The translations under genes were made by a program, and so were the position numbers. A stretch of 64,000 nt of DNA from Burkholderia sp. S171. Lineage in GTDB: Bacteria > Pseudomonadota > Gammaproteobacteria > Burkholderiales > Burkholderiaceae. The DNA lies in contig NZ_LMUF01000038.1 of NCBI RefSeq assembly GCF_009766085.1, forward strand, positions 214,845-278,844, given 5' to 3'. Below the pieces are notes generated by a model. That model made no database searches. It was not told the origin of the DNA and saw nothing but the letters and a program-made list of their open reading frames with translations. Below, in pieces: positions 1 to 9,322 of this stretch (position 1 is the stretch's first letter; every line of letters begins with the position of its first letter).

Positions 1-918
1 GCCGTCAACCTGTTCCCGAAGCAGGCCGACCGCGCGCTCGTGACCGATCAGAGCACCAATTTTCACGTGGTGCCCGACCGCTCGCGCCCGCTCGATTTCG
101 AGGTGCATTCGGTCTGCGGGGTGCGCGGCTACGGCGGCGTGACGGGCGAGCAGGTCTTCCAGCCGTTTTACGCCGCGTTCCACGACGCGCGCACCGACCA
201 TGCCGCCTATTTCACGAGCGAACGCGCACCGCGCGGCGCGGCCACGGTGCGTCGCGCGGGTGGCATCGATACGGGTTACGTCGGCAGCGAAATGTTCGTG
301 TCGGTCGTCGACGCGCGGCAGGCGCCGTGGCCGCGCACGCTGCGCCAGCTCGCCTTCGAAACGCTTTGCACTAACCGGGACCTGCCGCTGGCCCTGCCGC
401 TTGGCGGCGCCAAGGGCGATTTCACGCTCGATTGCGCCGCGCCGGTGTGCGCCATTCGCCGCGTGTGCGGGCCGTCCCGCCCGATTCCCGCGATCCTCGA
501 CGCGCAGGACGGCTGGCGGCTCGTCGATCATCTTTCGCTTAACTACCTGTCCCTGCTCGATGCGAACGCCGAGGAAGGCGCCGCTGCCCTGCGCGCGCTT
601 CTGATGCTGCACGTGGCGCCCGGCGACGCGCAAGCCGCCGCCCAGGCCGCCGGTGTGCGCTCGGTGCGCGCGGTGCCGGTGGTGCGCCGTCTCGCGATAC
701 CCGGACCGATCACCTTCGGGCGCGGCCTCGCCGTCGAGCTGGTCTTCGACGAAACCGCTTTCGCCGGCGCGGGCGCGCACCTGCTCGCGCGCGTGCTCGA
801 TACATTCTTCGCGCGTTACGTATCGATCAATTCCTTTGTTCAAACCACCGTGCGCAGCGTGGACGGGCGCACGATTCACTCAGGATCCCCGCGATGCGGC
901 GGCCGACCGACGATCTGA
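1..918 (+). CDS. tssF: T6SS baseplate protein TssF (5' truncated by window edge)
   Basis: This is the C-terminal half (about 305 residues) of TssF (VasA/ImpG), a baseplate wedge subunit that works with TssG, TssE and TssK under the contractile sheath. The frame is open from base 1. The first visible residues, NLFPKQADRALV, match the conserved central TssF segment, and the FHVVPDRSRP stretch follows it. Family members are about 600 residues long, so the start lies upstream of the window. The 3' end overlaps tssG by 25 nt, which indicates translational coupling. tssE and hcp, which usually lie upstream of tssF, must be outside the window if present. Confidence 0.93.
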   Translation, partial: AVNLFPKQADRALVTDQSTNFHVVPDRSRPLDFEVHSVCGVRGYGGVTGEQVFQPFYAAFHDARTDHAAYFTSERAPRGAATVRRAGGIDTGYVGSEMFVSVVDARQAPWPRTLRQLAFETLCTNRDLPLALPLGGAKGDFTLDCAAPVCAIRRVCGPSRPIPAILDAQDGWRLVDHLSLNYLSLLDANAEEGAAALRALLMLHVAPGDAQAAAQAAGVRSVRAVPVVRRLAIPGPITFGRGLAVELVFDETAFAGAGAHLLARVLDTFFARYVSINSFVQTTVRSVDGRTIHSGSPRCGGRPTI

Positions 919-2048
919 GCGTCCCGCACGAGGACACTCGTGCGCGCGAACTCGCGGACTATCTGCGCGAGGTCGCGCTCGCGCCGCATCGGCATCACTT
1001 TTTCCAGGTCTTGCGGCGCGTCGAGGCGTTGACGCCGGGCTTGCCGCGCCTCGGGTGCGCGCCGCGTCCGGCGCAGGAGCCGCTGCGCATTGCGCAGACG
1101 CCGTCACTCGCGTTCGCACCTGCGCCGATCGCGTCGCTCGAGTGCGCCTTCGATCCGGATGAAAATCCAGATGCCGATGCCGACACTCGCGCCCGCCCCG
1201 CGCGGCTGTCGCAATACTTCTTCGGCCTGCTCGGGCCAAACGGGCCGCTGCCGCTGCATCTCACCGAATACGCGCGCGACCGTCTGTTGCATGAGCACGA
1301 CGAGACCCTTGCGCGCTTTCTCGATCTGCTCACGCATCGTTACGCATTGCTTTTCTATCGCGCGTTCGCGCAGGCGCAGCCGGCCGCCAGTCTCGACCGC
1401 GCCGGGGACGACCGCTTCGGCCGGTTCATTGGCGCGCTGTTTGGAATCGGCCACGCAAGCTGCCAGCATCGCGACGCCGCGCACGATCACCTCAAGCTGC
1501 GCCATGCGATGCACTTCGCCAAGGAGACGCGCCCGCCCGAGGGACTGCTCTCGATACTTGCCGACGGCCTGCGGGTGCCGCTGCGCCTGGAACCATTCGT
1601 CTGCGAGCGCCTTGCCGTGGCGGCCGACGAGCGGCTCACGCTCGGCGCGAGCCGGCGGCTTGGCGAAAGCACCGTGCTGGGCGCGCATGTGCTGACGCGC
1701 CAGTTCAGGTTCCGCTTGATCGCCGGGGCGCTCACGCTCGCCGAATTCGTCTCGCTCCTGCCGGGCGGCGAGCGCCTGCCGGTGCTCACGGCGCTGGTGC
1801 GCCAATACCTGAATCGCGAACTCGCGTGGGACGTGCATCTCGTGCTTCAACGCGACGAAGTGCCGGAACTCCGGCTCGGCCGCGGCGCGCGCCTCGGCTG
1901 GACCACTTTCTTTGCAGGCCGCCCGGGCGACACGCAAGCCGCAAGCGGCCCGCTCATTGACGCGGAAATGCGCGTGCCGCTGCCCGGCCCCGCGCACCCG
2001 CCGCCACAACCTCGTTCCAATCCGCGCCCGGGCAATTCGTCTAGGTAG
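894..2048 (+). CDS. tssG: T6SS baseplate protein TssG
   Basis: TssG (VasB/ImpH), 384 residues, is the partner of TssF in the baseplate wedge. The N terminus (LADYLREVALAPHRHHFFQV) and the FFGLLGPNGPLPLHLTEYA stretch are characteristic of the family. The ATG at 894 lies inside the end of tssF. The length is slightly above the usual 330-350 because of a Pro-rich C-terminal tail (PGPAHPPPQPRSNPRP). tssH follows 43 nt downstream on the same strand. Assignment to the family is secure; the exact start could be one of a few nearby codons. Confidence 0.93.
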   Translation: MRRPTDDLSVPHEDTRARELADYLREVALAPHRHHFFQVLRRVEALTPGLPRLGCAPRPAQEPLRIAQTPSLAFAPAPIASLECAFDPDENPDADADTRARPARLSQYFFGLLGPNGPLPLHLTEYARDRLLHEHDETLARFLDLLTHRYALLFYRAFAQAQPAASLDRAGDDRFGRFIGALFGIGHASCQHRDAAHDHLKLRHAMHFAKETRPPEGLLSILADGLRVPLRLEPFVCERLAVAADERLTLGASRRLGESTVLGAHVLTRQFRFRLIAGALTLAEFVSLLPGGERLPVLTALVRQYLNRELAWDVHLVLQRDEVPELRLGRGARLGWTTFFAGRPGDTQAASGPLIDAEMRVPLPGPAHPPPQPRSNPRPGNSSR

Positions 2049-2091
2049 GTCTCGGCAAGTCTTGGCAAGAACCGATCGAAAGGGAGAAATC

Positions 2092-4818
2092 ATGGACCGC
2101 ACCACCTTCGCGATGTATATCGGCAAGTTCAATCCGCTCGTGCACGATGCGATGATCGAAGCGACGAGTTTCTGCGCCAGCCGGCGCAATCCCTACGTCG
2201 AACTCGAGCACCTGTTCGAGGTGCTATTACGCGATGCCGGCAGCGATCTCATGCGTATCGTCGATCATTACGGCATCGATGCCGCGCGCCTTGCCGCCGA
2301 CCTGACGCACGCGCTGGAGCGTCTGCCGCGCGGGCGGACATTGGAACCCGTGCCGTCCACGCCGCTCATCGACGCCATCGACGCGGCCTGGTCCCATGCA
2401 ACGCTGGTCTGCCACGATGCGCAGGTGCGCAGCGGCTATCTGCTGATCGCGCTGCTCGACAAGTTCCAGAAGCGCATGGTCCTTCTCGCGATGTCGAAGC
2501 AGTTCGAGCGCATCAAGCTGGACAATCTGCGTGACAACTTCGACGCCATTACGCACGGTGACGCCGAGGACGGCCTGATTGCGCAGGATGGCGTGGTGTT
2601 CGCGAACGCCGCGTCGATGGGGCAGGCGCCTCAATCGGGACAATCGCCGCAATCCGGTCAATCGCCACACGCCGCCGGATCGGACATCCGGCTCGATGCA
2701 CTCACGCGCTACGCCGTGGATCTCACGGCACGGGCCGCGCGCGGTGAGCTGGATCCGGTCACCGGCCGCGACGAGGAGATCCGCCAGATCGTCGACGTCC
2801 TGATGCGCCGCCGCCAGAACAATCCACTTCTGACCGGCGAGGCGGGTGTCGGCAAGACGGCGATTGTCGAAGGCTTCGCGCAGCGGCTTGCGAGCGGCGA
2901 CGTGCCGCCGGCGCTCGCGAACGTCGCGCTGTTCGCGCTCGATCTCGGCCTGCTGCAGGCGGGCGCGGCCCTCAAGGGCGAGTTCGAGAAGCGCCTGCGC
3001 CAGGTGATTGACGAAGTGCTGGCGAGCCCGCGCCCCATCATCCTTTTCATCGATGAAATCCACATGCTCGTGGGCGCGGGCGGTGCAGCGGGCACCGGAG
3101 ATGCCGCGAACCTGCTCAAGCCCGCGCTTGCGCGCGGCAATCTGCGCACCATCGGCGCCACGACCTGGGCCGAGTACAAGCAATACATAGAAAAGGACCC
3201 GGCGCTCACGCGGCGCTTCCAGGCAATCCAGGTCGCCGAGCCGGACGAAGCGCGCGCCCTCGACATGCTGCGCGGCGTCGCGCCGGTGCTGGAGGCGCAT
3301 CACCGGGTGCATCTGCTCGATGAAGCCATGGAAGCCGCCGTGCGCCTTTCGCATCGCTATATTCCGGCACGCCAGTTGCCCGACAAGGCGGTGAGCCTGA
3401 TCGACACCGCCTGCGCGCGCGTGACCGTGAGCCAGCACGCGACGCCCGCCGCGGTCGAGGACCTGCAGCGGCGCATCGAGGCGTTGCGCGTGGAGGCCGC
3501 GATCCTCGAACGCGAACGGAGCATCGGGCTCGAGCGCGGCGGGCGCGCAGCGGCTCTCAATGACGAGCTTGCCTCGCAGCAAGCCGCGCTCGACAAGCTG
3601 CAGGCGCGCTGGAAGGAAGAGCGCGCGCTCGTCGAACAGGTGTTCGCCGCGCGAGCGGCGCTACGCGAGCCCACCGAAGCCGGCGTTCCCGGCGTTCCCG
3701 GCGCTTCCGATGCTGCCGCCGCCGACCGGCGCGCAACCCTGCTCGCCGGACTGCGCGACTGTCAGGCCCGGCTCAGTGCGTTGCAGGGCGAAACGCCGCT
3801 CGTGCTCTCCAGCGTCGATGAAGGCGCGGTGGCGAGCGTCGTCGCCGACTGGACCGGCATCCCGCTCGGCCGCATGATGCGCGACGAGATCGACACCATC
3901 CTGAAGCTGCCGGACATTCTCGACCAGCGCGTGATCGGACAGCGCCATGCGCTCAGGACCATCGCGCGGCGGATCCAGACGGCGCGTGCGCGGCTCGACG
4001 AGCAGTGCAAGCCGGTGGGCGTATTCCTGCTGTGCGGCAGCTCGGGCGTCGGCAAGACCGAAACCGCGCTCGCGCTTGCCGAAACGCTGTTTGGCGGCGA
4101 GCAGAACGTGATCACGGTCAACATGAGCGAGTTCCAGGAAGCGCATACCGTGTCGACGCTCAAGGGCGCGCCTCCCGGCTACGTGGGTTATGGCAAGGGC
4201 GGCGTGCTGACCGAGGCGGTGCGGCGCAGGCCTTATAGCGTCGTGCTGCTAGACGAGATCGAAAAGGCGCATCCCGACGTGCACGAGCTCTTCTACCAGG
4301 TCTTCGACAAAGGCTCGATGGAAGATGGCGAGGGGCGCCGTATCGATTTCAGGAACACGATCATCCTGCTTACGTCGAATGTGGGCGATGCGCTCATCCA
4401 GCGCGCGTGCCGCGAGAGCGCGTCGCTGCCCTCGCCCGAGGAACTCACCGCGGCCTTGCGCGCACCGCTGCTCGACGTGTTTCCCGCGGCCCTGCTCGGC
4501 CGTCTCGTCACGGTGCCGTATTACCCGCTCAGCGACGAGATGATCGGGCGCATCGTGCGGCTGCAGCTCGAGCGCATCGCGCGGCGCGTGGTCGAGCACC
4601 ATCACGTGTCTTTCAAGTACGACGAGGCCGCGGTCGAGCTGATCGTCGCGCGCTGCAACGATGTGGAAGCGGGCGGACGCGCGATCGGCGCGCTCCTTAC
4701 CAACACCGTGCTGCCGCGCATCTCGACCGAGCTCCTCAGCCGCATCGCGAACGGCGCGCCGCTCACGCACATCGGGCTGGCCGTGAGCGACGGCGACTTC
4801 GACTACAGCTTCGAATGA
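2092..4818 (+). CDS. tssH: T6SS sheath-disassembly AAA+ ATPase TssH (ClpV)
   Basis: ClpV, 908 residues, is the Hsp100-class unfoldase that recycles contracted TssB/TssC sheath. An N-terminal Clp repeat domain (about 1-170) is followed by a Gln/Ser/Pro linker with GQSPQS-type repeats (about 180-205). The first AAA module has Walker A GEAGVGKTA at about 249-257 and Walker B LFIDEIH. A coiled middle domain leads to the second AAA module, with GSSGVGKTE at about 648-656 and VVLLDEIEKAHP. The open frame extends upstream, but the ATG at 2092 has a good ribosome site (AAGGGAGAAATC) and begins the family-like MDRTTFAMYIGKFNP. The stop overlaps an in-frame ATG of the next gene's frame (ATGA at 4815). 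Confidence 0.95.
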   Translation: MDRTTFAMYIGKFNPLVHDAMIEATSFCASRRNPYVELEHLFEVLLRDAGSDLMRIVDHYGIDAARLAADLTHALERLPRGRTLEPVPSTPLIDAIDAAWSHATLVCHDAQVRSGYLLIALLDKFQKRMVLLAMSKQFERIKLDNLRDNFDAITHGDAEDGLIAQDGVVFANAASMGQAPQSGQSPQSGQSPHAAGSDIRLDALTRYAVDLTARAARGELDPVTGRDEEIRQIVDVLMRRRQNNPLLTGEAGVGKTAIVEGFAQRLASGDVPPALANVALFALDLGLLQAGAALKGEFEKRLRQVIDEVLASPRPIILFIDEIHMLVGAGGAAGTGDAANLLKPALARGNLRTIGATTWAEYKQYIEKDPALTRRFQAIQVAEPDEARALDMLRGVAPVLEAHHRVHLLDEAMEAAVRLSHRYIPARQLPDKAVSLIDTACARVTVSQHATPAAVEDLQRRIEALRVEAAILERERSIGLERGGRAAALNDELASQQAALDKLQARWKEERALVEQVFAARAALREPTEAGVPGVPGASDAAAADRRATLLAGLRDCQARLSALQGETPLVLSSVDEGAVASVVADWTGIPLGRMMRDEIDTILKLPDILDQRVIGQRHALRTIARRIQTARARLDEQCKPVGVFLLCGSSGVGKTETALALAETLFGGEQNVITVNMSEFQEAHTVSTLKGAPPGYVGYGKGGVLTEAVRRRPYSVVLLDEIEKAHPDVHELFYQVFDKGSMEDGEGRRIDFRNTIILLTSNVGDALIQRACRESASLPSPEELTAALRAPLLDVFPAALLGRLVTVPYYPLSDEMIGRIVRLQLERIARRVVEHHHVSFKYDEAAVELIVARCNDVEAGGRAIGALLTNTVLPRISTELLSRIANGAPLTHIGLAVSDGDFDYSFE

Positions 4819-4901
4819 ACGCACCCACGACCCTGTCACTCGCTGCGCACGGGTTTTTCCAGCCTTGCGCGCCAGGCGGGTTTTTCAAGGAAGCACGACC
4901 G

Positions 4902-6203
4902 ATGCTCACGCTCACCGTCACCGCCTGCTGCGGGCAGCCGCTCGCCGAACCGCTTAGCGCCTCGTTCGATGACGAAGGTGGCACCATCGGCCGTGCCGAG
5001 ACCAGCCGGCTCGTGCTGGCCGATCCCGAGCGGCTCGTATCGCGCGTGCATGCGCGCGTCGAGCGCCGCGGGGGCTGCTGGCAGCTCGCGCAGCACGGCG
5101 CAAATCCCGTGCTGGTGAACGGCCGCCCGGTCGCGGCCGGAGACGAGGTCGCGCTTGAGCACGGCGATGCCGTGCAGATAGGCGCTTACGACATCATGGT
5201 GCGCATCGACTCAGCGGCGCAGGCCTGCTCCGCGTCGTCTTGTGAGTCGTCTCATGCCCAGTTCGCCGACGCGGACAGCAGCTTCGACATACCCGGCCAC
5301 ACCGAGACGGATCCACTGCGCTTTTTCATGCCGGCACACGTGGCCCGGCGCGCAGCGAAGCCCGCTGCGTCACCACTCGCCGAACCGGTGTCCGCGCCCA
5401 ACACACACCAGGGCGACAACCCGCTGGAGAGCCTCTTGCGCGCGACGCAGGACGTGCCGCCCCGCGCCCTGCCGGAAAGCGGGCTTGGCATCGAGAGCGC
5501 GTTCATCACGCCCGAGTTAACGACGCCGCGCGCGAGCGTGGCCAAACCGGCACGCGACGAGGCGCCGGTTGCTCAGGTCAACGTGGACGCGGACGTGAAC
5601 AGGGACGTGAGCGCGCTGTCGCTGCGCGCCGCTTTCGCACACGGCGCGGGCATCGATGACGCGGACCTTGCGGAATTCACCCCCGAGTTCGCCGAACGGC
5701 TCGGCGCGCTCCTGCGCGAAGCCTTGCAGGGCACGGTCGATCTGCTCATCGCGCGTCAGGCGGTCAAACAGATGCTGCACGCGCGACTCACCCTGATCGA
5801 GCCGCGCGACAACAATCCCCTCAAGCATGCAGCCAATGCCGATGCAGCGCTGCGCAGCGTGCTCGGCGTACCGCGGCGCGGCTATCTGGGCGGCAGCGCC
5901 GCCTTGCGCGATGCCTGCAACGATTTGCGAGCGCATCAGTTTGGCTTTCTGGCGGGCTTGCGCGGCGCTATCGGCGGAATGTTCGAACGCTTCTCGCCGC
6001 AACGCATCGATGCGCTGCTGCCACCGCCCTCGAATGCGCAGAACCTTCTGCCGGTCCTGCGCGACGCGCAACGGTGGCGCAGCTTCGCGGCGCTCTATGC
6101 GCGTCTCGTAGGTGAATCGGAAGAAGATTTTTTCACGCTGTTCGGTGCGGCATTTCGTTCGGCATACGAGGAATCCGCCGAGCAGCATAAACATCAAGAT
6201 TAG
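4902..6203 (+). CDS. tagH: T6SS-associated FHA-domain protein (TagH/Fha)
   Basis: An FHA scaffold protein of 433 residues. Residues 1-105 form a forkhead-associated fold (GGTIGRAE, SRVHARVERRGG, NPVLVNGRPV), which binds phosphothreonine. A Pro/Ala-rich linker follows, then the type VI-specific C-terminal domain (about 230-433, with LGALLREALQGTVDLL and RYFxPQRID-like FERFSPQRID). Such proteins read PpkA phosphorylation and trigger assembly. I chose ATG 4902 because the FHA fold begins there and AAGGA lies 10 nt upstream. An alternative ATG at 4815 overlaps the tssH stop and would add 29 atypical residues. The gene lies between tssH and pppA. Confidence 0.87.
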   Translation: MLTLTVTACCGQPLAEPLSASFDDEGGTIGRAETSRLVLADPERLVSRVHARVERRGGCWQLAQHGANPVLVNGRPVAAGDEVALEHGDAVQIGAYDIMVRIDSAAQACSASSCESSHAQFADADSSFDIPGHTETDPLRFFMPAHVARRAAKPAASPLAEPVSAPNTHQGDNPLESLLRATQDVPPRALPESGLGIESAFITPELTTPRASVAKPARDEAPVAQVNVDADVNRDVSALSLRAAFAHGAGIDDADLAEFTPEFAERLGALLREALQGTVDLLIARQAVKQMLHARLTLIEPRDNNPLKHAANADAALRSVLGVPRRGYLGGSAALRDACNDLRAHQFGFLAGLRGAIGGMFERFSPQRIDALLPPPSNAQNLLPVLRDAQRWRSFAALYARLVGESEEDFFTLFGAAFRSAYEESAEQHKHQD

Positions 6204-6212
6204 AGGAACCCG

Positions 6213-7037
6213 ATGCGTTTCGATCTTGCCAGCATCACGGATCGCGGCGGACGCCGGAGCAACGAAGACCGGCTCGCGCTTATCCGGCACACACGGCTGC
6301 TGGCGGGCGTCGTCGCCGATGGCGCCGGCGGCCACGGCGGCGGAGACGTCGCGGCGCAACTCACCGTCGACACCGTTTGCGCGGTGCTCGGTCAATGCGC
6401 GATGCACACCGCCATCAGCACCGCGCAACTGGCCGATGCGCTATTCGCCGCGAATCGCGCCATCGTGCAGGCCCAGGCAGCCGGTGGCGTCCTAGCGCAC
6501 ATGCGCTCGACCGCCGCAGTCCTCGCCATTGATCCGCTCACCGCGAGCGCCGCCTGGGCGCATTGCGGCGACACGCGCATCTACTGTTTTCGCCAGGGGC
6601 GCACGGCGCTGCAGACCGTCGATCACAGCATGGTGCAGAACCTGGTCGATGCGCGTCTGCTCGCCTCGCACGAAATGCGCGGCCATCCGATGCGCAGCCT
6701 CCTGCTCGCCGCGCTCGGCACGACCGATGCGCTGGAAGTGGAGGCGGCGACCTCGCCCTTCGCGATCGCGGATGGCGACACGTTCCTCGTCTGCAGCGAC
6801 GGGCTGTGGGAACACATAGACGAAGCCGAGATGATCGAGTCGATCGGCGAGGCCAACGACGCCAATGGCTGGCTTGCGGCGCTCGCCACGCGCGTGCGGC
6901 GTGTCGCGCCGCCGCAGGCAGACAACCTCAGCGCGGTTGCCGTGTGGGCGGGCGCGCCGAGAGAGGTGACGATCCTGGCCTTGAAGCCGGACGACCCGGC
7001 CGCGGCCCAGACTCGCGGTGTGAGGATCACTTCATAA
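6213..7037 (+). CDS. pppA: PP2C-family serine/threonine phosphatase PppA
   Basis: A 274-residue PPM/PP2C phosphatase. The metal-binding motifs are in order: DRGGRRSNEDR near the N terminus, VVADGAGGHGGG, VCSDGLWE and DNLSAVAVW near the C terminus. It should reverse the threonine phosphorylation made by the PpkA-type kinase encoded at 27 kb and so switch the secretion system off. It starts 9 nt after the FHA gene and is the last gene of the rightward block. A convergent terminator lies just downstream. The family assignment is secure; the role in T6SS control is inferred from context. Confidence 0.92.
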   Translation: MRFDLASITDRGGRRSNEDRLALIRHTRLLAGVVADGAGGHGGGDVAAQLTVDTVCAVLGQCAMHTAISTAQLADALFAANRAIVQAQAAGGVLAHMRSTAAVLAIDPLTASAAWAHCGDTRIYCFRQGRTALQTVDHSMVQNLVDARLLASHEMRGHPMRSLLLAALGTTDALEVEAATSPFAIADGDTFLVCSDGLWEHIDEAEMIESIGEANDANGWLAALATRVRRVAPPQADNLSAVAVWAGAPREVTILALKPDDPAAAQTRGVRITS

Positions 7038-7060
7038 ATCGCTTCATAGATCACGTGATA

Positions 7061-7088
7061 AAAAAAGCCCCGCCGGCGTGGCGGGGCC
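7061..7088 (-). terminator. Rho-independent terminator of the tssABC block
   Basis: A GC-rich hairpin (GCCCCGCC, 5-nt loop, GGCGGGGC at 7067-7087) is flanked on its left by seven A residues. Read on the minus strand this is a hairpin followed by a T run, so it terminates the leftward operon ending at tssC. On the plus strand no T run follows, so it is at best a weak terminator for pppA. Confidence 0.8.
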
Positions 7089-7119
7089 TGCGAAGCCGTG
7101 CGCTCGCGCACAGCCTTTC

Positions 7120-8622
7120 CTAGCCTTTCACTTCCGGCAAGCGTGATACGAGCCGCAGCGACACGCCCAGCTTTTCCAGTTGATAATGCGGCCGCAACCA
7201 GAACGTCGCGCGGTAATACCCCGGCTTGCCCTCCTCTTCCTGCACCTCGACCTTGGCGGCCGCCAGCGGCTTCTGCGACTTGGTGATGACCGTCGAATTG
7301 GCCGGATCGCCGTCGACGTAATCGCTGATCCAGCCGTTCAGGAATTTCTCCATGTCCTCGCGTTCCTTGAACGAGCCGATCTGCTCGCGGCACAGATGCT
7401 TGAGGTAGTGCGCGAACCGGCTGCATGCGAACACGTAGGGAAGCCGCGCCGACAACTCGGCGTTCTCGTTGGCGAAGGAACGATTGTATTTGGCCGGCTT
7501 CTGCAAGGTCTGCCCGCCCATGAACACCGCTTCGTCGCTGTGCTTGCGATGGATCAGCGGCAGCAAGCCGTTGTTGGACAGTTCGAACTCGCGGCGCTCG
7601 GAAATGGCGATTTCCGTCGGGCACTTCGAGTCCACGCCGCCATCGTCGGTCGGGAATGCGTGGAGCGGCAGGTTCGGCACGCTGCCACCGCTTTCAGCGC
7701 CGCGGATGCGCGTGCACCAGCCATACAGCTTGAACGACCGGTTGATGTTCACCGCCATTGCATAGGCGGCATTGGCCCAGGCGTAGCGTTCGTGGTTGGT
7801 GCCGTCGACGTCTTCCTCGAAATCGAACGCGCTCACCGGATCGGTATTCGCCCCGTAAGGCAGGCGCGCGAGAAAGCGCGGCATGGTGAGCGCGAGATAG
7901 CGCGAATCGTCGGAATCGCGCAATGAGCGCCAGGGCGCGTAGTCGTCGGTCACGAAGATCTTGCTGACATCGCGCTTGTTGTCGAGTTCCTGCCACGAAT
8001 CGAGACCGAGCAGCGACGGCGCCACGGCGGCCACGAACGGCGCATGCGCGGCCGCGGCCGTCTTGGCGATCTCGCCCAGCAGCTTGACGTCCTGCGGATG
8101 ATGATCGAAGTAATAGTCGCCGATGATCGCACCATACGGCTCGCCGCCCAGCACGCCGAACTCGTGCTCGTACACGCGCTTGAAGAACGGCGTCTGATCC
8201 CACCCCGCGCCCATGGCGCCGCGCAGCATGTCGCCCAGCTCCTGCTTCTTGATGTTCAGCACGCGGATCTTGAGCTTGGTGTCGGTCTCGGTGTTGCGCA
8301 CGAGGTAGTCGAGTCCGCGCCAGGCGCCTTCCAGCCGTTGGAAATCCGGGTGATGCAGGATCAGGTTGACCTGCCGGGTCAGCTTCTCGTCGATTGCCGC
8401 GATCATCGCATCGATGGTGCGCAGCGTGTCGTCGGAGACAAGCGAATCCTCCTGCAGCGCCTGCTGCGCGAGTGTCTGAAGGGCGCTTTGCACGGCGCGT
8501 TCGGCCTCATCGGTGCGGGGCCGGAATTCCTTCTGCAGCATGTTGTAGAAGAGGTCGAATTTGGCGTCAGCCGCCTCGGGCGCGAGCGCCGCGGTCTCAA
8601 GATTGGTGATGGTGTCGGGCAT
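7120..8622 (-). CDS. tssC: T6SS contractile sheath large subunit TssC (VipB)
   Basis: A 500-residue TssC, the large sheath subunit that polymerises with TssB around the Hcp tube. Recognisable blocks are FDLFYNMLQKEFRPRT near the N terminus, LEGAWRGLDYLVRNTETD, and the C-terminal RVVSR-type ending (SLRLVSRLPEVKG). The length is typical. It is the last gene of the leftward operon, 44 nt after tssB, and is followed by a terminator. Identity is secure. Confidence 0.96.
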   Translation of the reverse strand: MPDTITNLETAALAPEAADAKFDLFYNMLQKEFRPRTDEAERAVQSALQTLAQQALQEDSLVSDDTLRTIDAMIAAIDEKLTRQVNLILHHPDFQRLEGAWRGLDYLVRNTETDTKLKIRVLNIKKQELGDMLRGAMGAGWDQTPFFKRVYEHEFGVLGGEPYGAIIGDYYFDHHPQDVKLLGEIAKTAAAAHAPFVAAVAPSLLGLDSWQELDNKRDVSKIFVTDDYAPWRSLRDSDDSRYLALTMPRFLARLPYGANTDPVSAFDFEEDVDGTNHERYAWANAAYAMAVNINRSFKLYGWCTRIRGAESGGSVPNLPLHAFPTDDGGVDSKCPTEIAISERREFELSNNGLLPLIHRKHSDEAVFMGGQTLQKPAKYNRSFANENAELSARLPYVFACSRFAHYLKHLCREQIGSFKEREDMEKFLNGWISDYVDGDPANSTVITKSQKPLAAAKVEVQEEEGKPGYYRATFWLRPHYQLEKLGVSLRLVSRLPEVKG

Positions 8623-8666
8623 GGCAAAGTCCTCGCTGGCGAGTCATGAAGATCGTTGAGGGTTGG

Positions 8667-9239
8667 TCATTGATCGTTGGGAGAAGCTGCGCCCGGATTC
8701 GCTGGGTCCGCGGCGTCGTCATCGGATGCACCCGGCATGGCCGCGTCGTTCCGGCCGGCGGCCAGCAGCCTGAGATAATCTGGATTCCTCAACGCTTCGG
8801 TGAGCGCCTTCTCCGCCCCGCCCCTGCCGTCGAGCATCAGCTTGAGGCGGTCGAGTTGCATGCGGACCTTCAGGTACTCGTTCAGTTCGGGCACGTTGCG
8901 CGCGATCGCGCCCGGGCCGAAATCATCCATCGACGTGAAGGTGAGCGCGACCTGCAGATTGTCCTCGTCGGTCAGGGTGTTCTTCACGGTGAAGGCGACG
9001 GACGGTTTCATGGCTGCCAGACGTCCCGCGAAGGTGTCGATGTCGTATTCCAGGAAGTCACGATCGTTGACGGGCGGTACGGTGTCGGTCGTCTTGCCGC
9101 TCAGGTCGGACAGCACGGCCATGACGAACGGAAGTTCCTTGCGTTTCTCCGCGCCGCCTTCCTCAACATCCATTTCGATCTGCACGCGCGGCTCGCGGTT
9201 GCGGCTGATCCATTTCTGTCCACTATCCATGATTTGCAT
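8667..9239 (-). CDS. tssB: T6SS contractile sheath small subunit TssB (VipA)
   Basis: A 190-residue TssB. Diagnostic segments are QKWISRNREPRVQIEMDVE near the N terminus, ELPFVMAVLSDLSGK and the DRDFLEYDIDTF block. It forms heterodimers with TssC in the sheath and carries the surface that ClpV recognises after contraction. A second in-frame ATG three codons downstream (MDSGQKW) could be the start. The last 25 residues (GAASPNDQ end) are Ala/Asp/Pro-rich and probably disordered. It lies 83 nt downstream of tssA. Confidence 0.95.
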   Translation of the reverse strand: MQIMDSGQKWISRNREPRVQIEMDVEEGGAEKRKELPFVMAVLSDLSGKTTDTVPPVNDRDFLEYDIDTFAGRLAAMKPSVAFTVKNTLTDEDNLQVALTFTSMDDFGPGAIARNVPELNEYLKVRMQLDRLKLMLDGRGGAEKALTEALRNPDYLRLLAAGRNDAAMPGASDDDAADPANPGAASPNDQ

Positions 9240-9322
9240 CCTCCAAAAAGACGACAGTCAAGGGACTGTCGACAAGACGATTCACATCGCGCGTATTGAA
9301 AAAAACCTGGACTTCGGCGACA

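Noticed and set aside
2227..3582. 451-codon open frame antisense to tssH
   Set aside because: It is a GC-driven shadow: it has no family pattern and tssH on the other strand is unmistakable.
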